Positions 6,385 to 6,398 of a DNA stretch of 6,398 nt are shown one piece after another. The translations under genes and the position numbers were made by a program. Below the pieces are notes generated by a model. The model did not search any database. It was not told the DNA's origin and saw nothing but the letters and a program-made list of their open reading frames with translations. This DNA comes from Phycisphaerae bacterium (GTDB lineage Bacteria > Planctomycetota > Phycisphaerae > UBA1845 > Fen-1342): positions 1 through 6,398 of the forward strand of contig JALHOX010000265.1 of the NCBI GenBank assembly GCA_022842805.1, written 5' to 3'. Position 1 is the first letter of the stretch, and each line of letters begins with the position of its first letter.

Positions 6385-6398
6385 AGATCGGAAGAGCA
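6385..6398 (+). other. Illumina TruSeq adapter remnant at contig end (artefact)
   Basis: The last 14 bases, AGATCGGAAGAGCA, equal the first 14 bases of the standard Illumina TruSeq read-1 3' adapter (13 shared bases plus the A that distinguishes it from the read-2 adapter). This is library-derived sequence, not genome. The bases between the terminator and here (6362-6384) are covered only by a read end and deserve less trust. Confidence 0.93.

Overview
The window is GC-rich bacterial DNA with dense ATG-started genes, and it looks like one end of a metagenomic or draft contig. The last 14 bases are identical to the start of the Illumina TruSeq read-1 adapter, so the right-hand boundary is technical, not biological. 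Nothing here fixes the organism. The high GC, the animal-type transketolase and the particular histidine kinase/receiver pair would fit Planctomycetota or a similar environmental phylum, but that is inference only.

Layout, left to right. (1) On the minus strand is the first 141 codons of a SAM-dependent methyltransferase with a DPFAGSGTT motif; it runs off the left edge. (2) A 238-bp divergent intergenic region follows. (3) On the plus strand is a complete transketolase of the animal type (649 aa), placing carbon traffic of the pentose phosphate pathway here. (4) A 172-bp spacer is filled almost entirely by two tandem copies of a 64-bp element with a 68-bp period. Each copy folds into two hairpins, and the substitutions between copies preserve pairing. 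(5) Next is an extended short-chain dehydrogenase/reductase resembling the 3-beta-hydroxysteroid dehydrogenase/OleD group (354 aa). (6) A 287-bp spacer has no convincing gene. (7) A two-gene signalling unit follows: a stand-alone receiver protein (163 aa) with a long insertion after helix 1, then 45 nt downstream a membrane sensor histidine kinase (540 aa) with an expanded dimerisation domain. (8) A strong GC-rich hairpin terminator closes the kinase gene. (9) About 25 bp remain before the adapter.

The kinase and receiver almost certainly form one phosphorelay pair. The receiver has no output domain, so it must act through protein contact or pass phosphate onward. Transketolase and the dehydrogenase share a strand but are separated by the repeat element, so co-transcription is possible but not shown. 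The most interesting signals are the covarying double-hairpin repeat, the matched insertions in kinase and receiver, and the adapter at the contig end.
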